Source: CBDAQA01 sp965198865
GTDB taxonomy: Bacteria > Planctomycetota > Phycisphaerae > Tepidisphaerales > Tepidisphaeraceae
Direction of reading: 5' to 3'
NCBI GenBank assembly: GCA_965198865.1
Contig: CBDAQA010000033.1
Span: 1 to 64,000, forward strand
DNA length: 64,000 nt
Shown here: positions 61,460 through 64,000 of the stretch, in pieces
Position numbering within the stretch: the first letter of the stretch is position 1
Layout: each line of letters begins with the position of its first letter
Made by a program: the position numbers and the translations under genes
The notes under the pieces: generated by a model
Told to the model about the DNA's origin: nothing
The model's input: the letters and a program-made list of their open reading frames with translations, nothing else
Databases searched by the model: none

Positions 61460-62890
61460 TCATCGCATTTTCTCCCATCGCGCCAGGTCGGCCACGCGGC
61501 CGTCCGCGTACCGCAATCCTACCTCTGCCGCCCCGGTCTTCGCCGGGCCGTTCGGCTCGCGCCAGCTGACGAAGTAGGCCCACGGGTAGCCGAGCCGGTG
61601 CATGCGGGCCACGTCGGGGACGCCGTCGAACTCGGTCAGGGCCATCAGCTTGCCCGGCGCGAGCCGCGTGCCGTCGAGCCACGATTGGCCGAGCGCGTCG
61701 CGGTTGTCGGCGGGATAGCCGTCGGTGCCGACGATGTCGACGTAGCCGTCGCCGGGGTACCAACGCGGTTCAACTCGGTTGGCAAAGCTGTAGACCCAGA
61801 TCAGGTTGTGCAACCCGTGGACGCGCGTCAGCCGGTCGTGCATCAGCCGCCACAGTGAAACGAACGGCCCCGGCCCCTTCGCGCCCCACCAGAACCACCG
61901 CCCGTCCGCCTCGTGCAGCGGCCGCCACAGCACCGGCACGCCGGCCGCGTCGAGCCGACTGAGGGGGACGGCGATCGCGTCGATGTCGCTGACGATCGAC
62001 CGATACTCCGGCGACGCCGGACGGGCCAGGGCGATCGCCAGGTCGAACGTGGTGGCGTCGGCGTTGAACCCCTTGTACCAGCGGCGGTCGGCCGGCTTGC
62101 CGTCGGGCCCGATGCCCATCGCGTCCAGCAGATGTGCCGGGGCGTTCCAATGCCAACTGAGAGTAATTGCCTGGCCCGTCGCCGCGTGTCGCAGCACGTC
62201 CTCAACGGTGCCGCCCGAGTCGGCCCCGCGAGCGGTGCGGCTCGGCGAGAACTCCATCAGGTCGGCCCCGTAGATCGCCGGCCGGCGGCCACCGGCGTGG
62301 GCGGCGACGTACGCCTCCTCGGTCGGGCCGTACCCGCCGGACAGGGTCGCTGATCCGTACCCGGCGACCAGGCGATGCATCAACCGTCGCGCCGCCGGCG
62401 ACGCCTGCCGGTCGCACAGGGCTTCCGACGGACGCACCGGCGGCACGACGACGGCTGGCGTCAGGTCGATTGCGTCCAGGTCGAAGTGTCCCCACCCGCC
62501 GCCGATCAACAACTCGTTGTCGCCGGCCGACAACTCCACCCGGCCGGCATCAACGCTGGACCAGCCGTCGTCCGCGGCCGGCAACATCACGTCCGCGGTC
62601 ACGCCATTGACCTGCATCTGGATCAACTTGTGGGAGCCCGGCGACGCATATCGAACCCGAGCATCGTAGGCTCCGGGCGCAGCAGGGAACCGGAACGTGA
62701 CGGTGTCGCCCGCCTTGACGAAGTTCGTGACGTACCCGGCGCCGGTGTGGTCGGGACGGGTGGTGGCGCGGGTCGTCGCGCCCCTCAGGTGGCCATTGAT
62801 CGCCGACAGGTGGATCGGTGCGGCAGCCATGGACCCCGCCGTGGAGCAGGAGATCAGGAGGGCCGTCGTCACCAGGCGAGCGGGGGCCAT
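61460..62890 (-). CDS. GH26 glycoside hydrolase (mannanase-like) with CBM35-like domain
   Basis: 476 residues with a signal peptide. An N-terminal beta domain (about residues 45-145: TGAGYVTNFVKAGDTVTFRF and VMLPAADDGWSS) resembles CBM35. The GH26 catalytic domain follows, with the acid/base in WRPLHEADGRWFWWG and the nucleophile in LMALTEFDG. It would cut beta-mannans outside the cytoplasm. It lies 51 bases from the prkA stop on the same strand. Confidence 0.82.
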   Translation of the reverse strand: MAPARLVTTALLISCSTAGSMAAAPIHLSAINGHLRGATTRATTRPDHTGAGYVTNFVKAGDTVTFRFPAAPGAYDARVRYASPGSHKLIQMQVNGVTADVMLPAADDGWSSVDAGRVELSAGDNELLIGGGWGHFDLDAIDLTPAVVVPPVRPSEALCDRQASPAARRLMHRLVAGYGSATLSGGYGPTEEAYVAAHAGGRRPAIYGADLMEFSPSRTARGADSGGTVEDVLRHAATGQAITLSWHWNAPAHLLDAMGIGPDGKPADRRWYKGFNADATTFDLAIALARPASPEYRSIVSDIDAIAVPLSRLDAAGVPVLWRPLHEADGRWFWWGAKGPGPFVSLWRLMHDRLTRVHGLHNLIWVYSFANRVEPRWYPGDGYVDIVGTDGYPADNRDALGQSWLDGTRLAPGKLMALTEFDGVPDVARMHRLGYPWAYFVSWREPNGPAKTGAAEVGLRYADGRVADLARWEKMR

Positions 62891-62941
62891 GGGTTGGGCC
62901 CGCCGGACGACGGCGCGCGTGCCGTCACCCGGCGGGCTCGC

Positions 62942-64000
62942 TCAATCCTCCTGCTTCGTGTCGCCGCGGGCGAAGATGCTGGCCACGTAGTTCAGCACGT
63001 CGGTCGCGCTGGTCTCGTTGTAGCCGAAGTACTTGATCAGCCGCTGCTTCACCACGTCGATCTTCTGCTGCGTCTCGTCGTCGACGACGCTGCTGACCAG
63101 GTTCTTCAGCTTGATCGTGTCGCGCTGGTCCTCGAACAGCTTGAGCTCCAGCGCCTTCAGCAGCCGGGCGTTGGTGTTGTACTCGAACCGCTTGCCATCC
63201 AGGGCCAGGGCACCGATGTAGTTCATGATCTCCTGTCGGAAGTCATCCTTGCGAGAGTCGGGGATGTCGATCTTCTCCTCGATGGACCGCATGAGCCGCT
63301 CGTCCGGGTCCTCGTCCCGGCCGGTGTACCGGTTCCGCACCCGCTCGTGTTGCGTGTAGGCCCGGACGCTCTCGATGTAGTTCGTCGCCAGCCGCTTGAT
63401 CGCGTCCTCGTCGGCGCTGATCGCCCGCTGCACCTCGCCCTTGAGGATGTCCTCGTACTCCTCGCGCACGGTGGCCAGCAGCTCCTTGTAGTCCTTCTTC
63501 AGCTCCTCGTCCGTGATCAGGCTGTGATGGCTCAGCCCCTCCTCCAGCTCGTTCATCACCATGAACGGGTTGATCGCCTTCTCCGTCTGCGCCTGGTGCG
63601 ACACGAGCGCGTTGCTGATCTTGTCCTGGATGTAGCGCGGGCTGATGCCCTGCATCCCCTCGCGCGGCGCCTCCTCCTTCAGCTCCTTGATGCTGTCCTC
63701 GGTGAAGCCGGGGATGCTCTTGCCGTTGTACAGCTTGAGCTTCTGCATCTTGGTGATGCCCGCCTTCTTCGGCTCGGTCAGCCGGGTCAGCACGGCCCAC
63801 ATCGCCGCCACCTCCACCGTGTGCGGGGCGATGTGCATCCCCTTGATCCGCTCGGTGCCGAAGTCCTTGTTGTAGATCCGCACCTCGTCGTCCAGGCGGA
63901 TGTTGTAGGGCACGTCGATCTTGATGGTGCGGTCGCGGAACGCCTCCATCATCTCGTTGCCCTGCAGCTTCTTGTACTCCGGCTCGTTCGTGTGCCCGAG
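62942..64000 (-). CDS. prkA: PrkA serine protein kinase, 5' part outside the window
   Basis: 352 residues of the C-terminal half. The family blocks LGHTNEPEYKKLQGNEMMEA at the window edge and later KLYNGKSIPGFTEDSI, NPFMVMNELEEGLSHH and DYKELLATVREEYEDILKGE match PrkA. PrkA is an AAA-type ATPase-kinase that acts with DUF444 and SpoVR in starvation and stress responses. The P-loop lies beyond the window. Confidence 0.9.
   Translation of the reverse strand, partial: LGHTNEPEYKKLQGNEMMEAFRDRTIKIDVPYNIRLDDEVRIYNKDFGTERIKGMHIAPHTVEVAAMWAVLTRLTEPKKAGITKMQKLKLYNGKSIPGFTEDSIKELKEEAPREGMQGISPRYIQDKISNALVSHQAQTEKAINPFMVMNELEEGLSHHSLITDEELKKDYKELLATVREEYEDILKGEVQRAISADEDAIKRLATNYIESVRAYTQHERVRNRYTGRDEDPDERLMRSIEEKIDIPDSRKDDFRQEIMNYIGALALDGKRFEYNTNARLLKALELKLFEDQRDTIKLKNLVSSVVDDETQQKIDVVKQRLIKYFGYNETSATDVLNYVASIFARGDTKQED

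Overview
The window is GC-rich (roughly 65-70 percent) bacterial chromosome, and the gene content points to a planctomycete, most likely class Phycisphaerae. The evidence for this is a type II pseudopilin with an FTLVE start and an H-x9-DG-like tail, a large exported delta-60-repeat protein with a variant planctomycete LEPR-type N-terminus, a HYExAFE-family protein, a folP-cdaA-ybbR cluster, and a prkA / DUF444 / spoVR set. Placement is inferred from gene families only; there is no rRNA in the window.

Layout. 1-9.8 kb: small membrane proteins, a STAS protein coupled to a metallophosphoesterase, an FkbM methyltransferase, HemQ, an M20 amidohydrolase and the c-di-AMP cluster (ybbR, cdaA, folP). 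9.8-17.2 kb: infA, a GH29 glycosidase, a divergent MFS pump / TetR pair, a pseudopilin and rsmD. 17.2-21.4 kb: a co-directional run of seven genes ending in bioB and a ketoacyl synthase and containing three small exported or membrane proteins, two of which look paralogous. 21.4-25.3 kb: an accessory patch with an intact IS, a truncated transposase, a decayed membrane-protein gene, a fragment of leuS and a lipoprotein gene. 25.3-31.9 kb: pyrE, an SGNH esterase, a nucleotide-sugar dehydrogenase, the exported repeat protein and DUF456. 31.9-42 kb: addB, then a block of oxidoreductases, methyltransferase, Nudix and TetR genes, ending in a two-enzyme fusion (Gfo/Idh/MocA plus aldo/keto reductase).

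42.1-44.3 kb: an IS630 copy (42388-43577) sits in a small gene, followed by a gene broken by an in-frame TAG. 44.5-49.6 kb: tRNA-Lys, a membrane-anchored SurA-N-like protein, a TPR protein, tRNA-Leu and argB. 49.6-52.5 kb: a lower-GC pair (a DUF3990 ADP-ribosyltransferase-like protein and a winged-helix protein) wedged between argB and rny, a candidate toxin/partner module. 52.5-55.6 kb: methyltransferase, pgl and a RelE-like toxin with no convincing antitoxin. 55.7-64 kb: spoVR, DUF444 and prkA on the minus strand, with an MntA/HepT toxin-antitoxin pair, a GH26 mannanase-like enzyme and several small genes among them.

Intergenic regions hold several perfect or near-perfect palindromes (3216-3300, 4250-4428, 27645-27666, 39923-40005, 54015-54067) and short 10-bp tandem repeats. 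Some may be terminators; others look like dispersed repeat families. No CRISPR array, rRNA, riboswitch or replication origin was seen. The strongest leads are the DUF3990/winged-helix pair, the altered DGA motif in CdaA, the MntA/HepT module translationally linked to DUF444, the leuS fragment in the mosaic patch, and the bioB run of small paralogous proteins.
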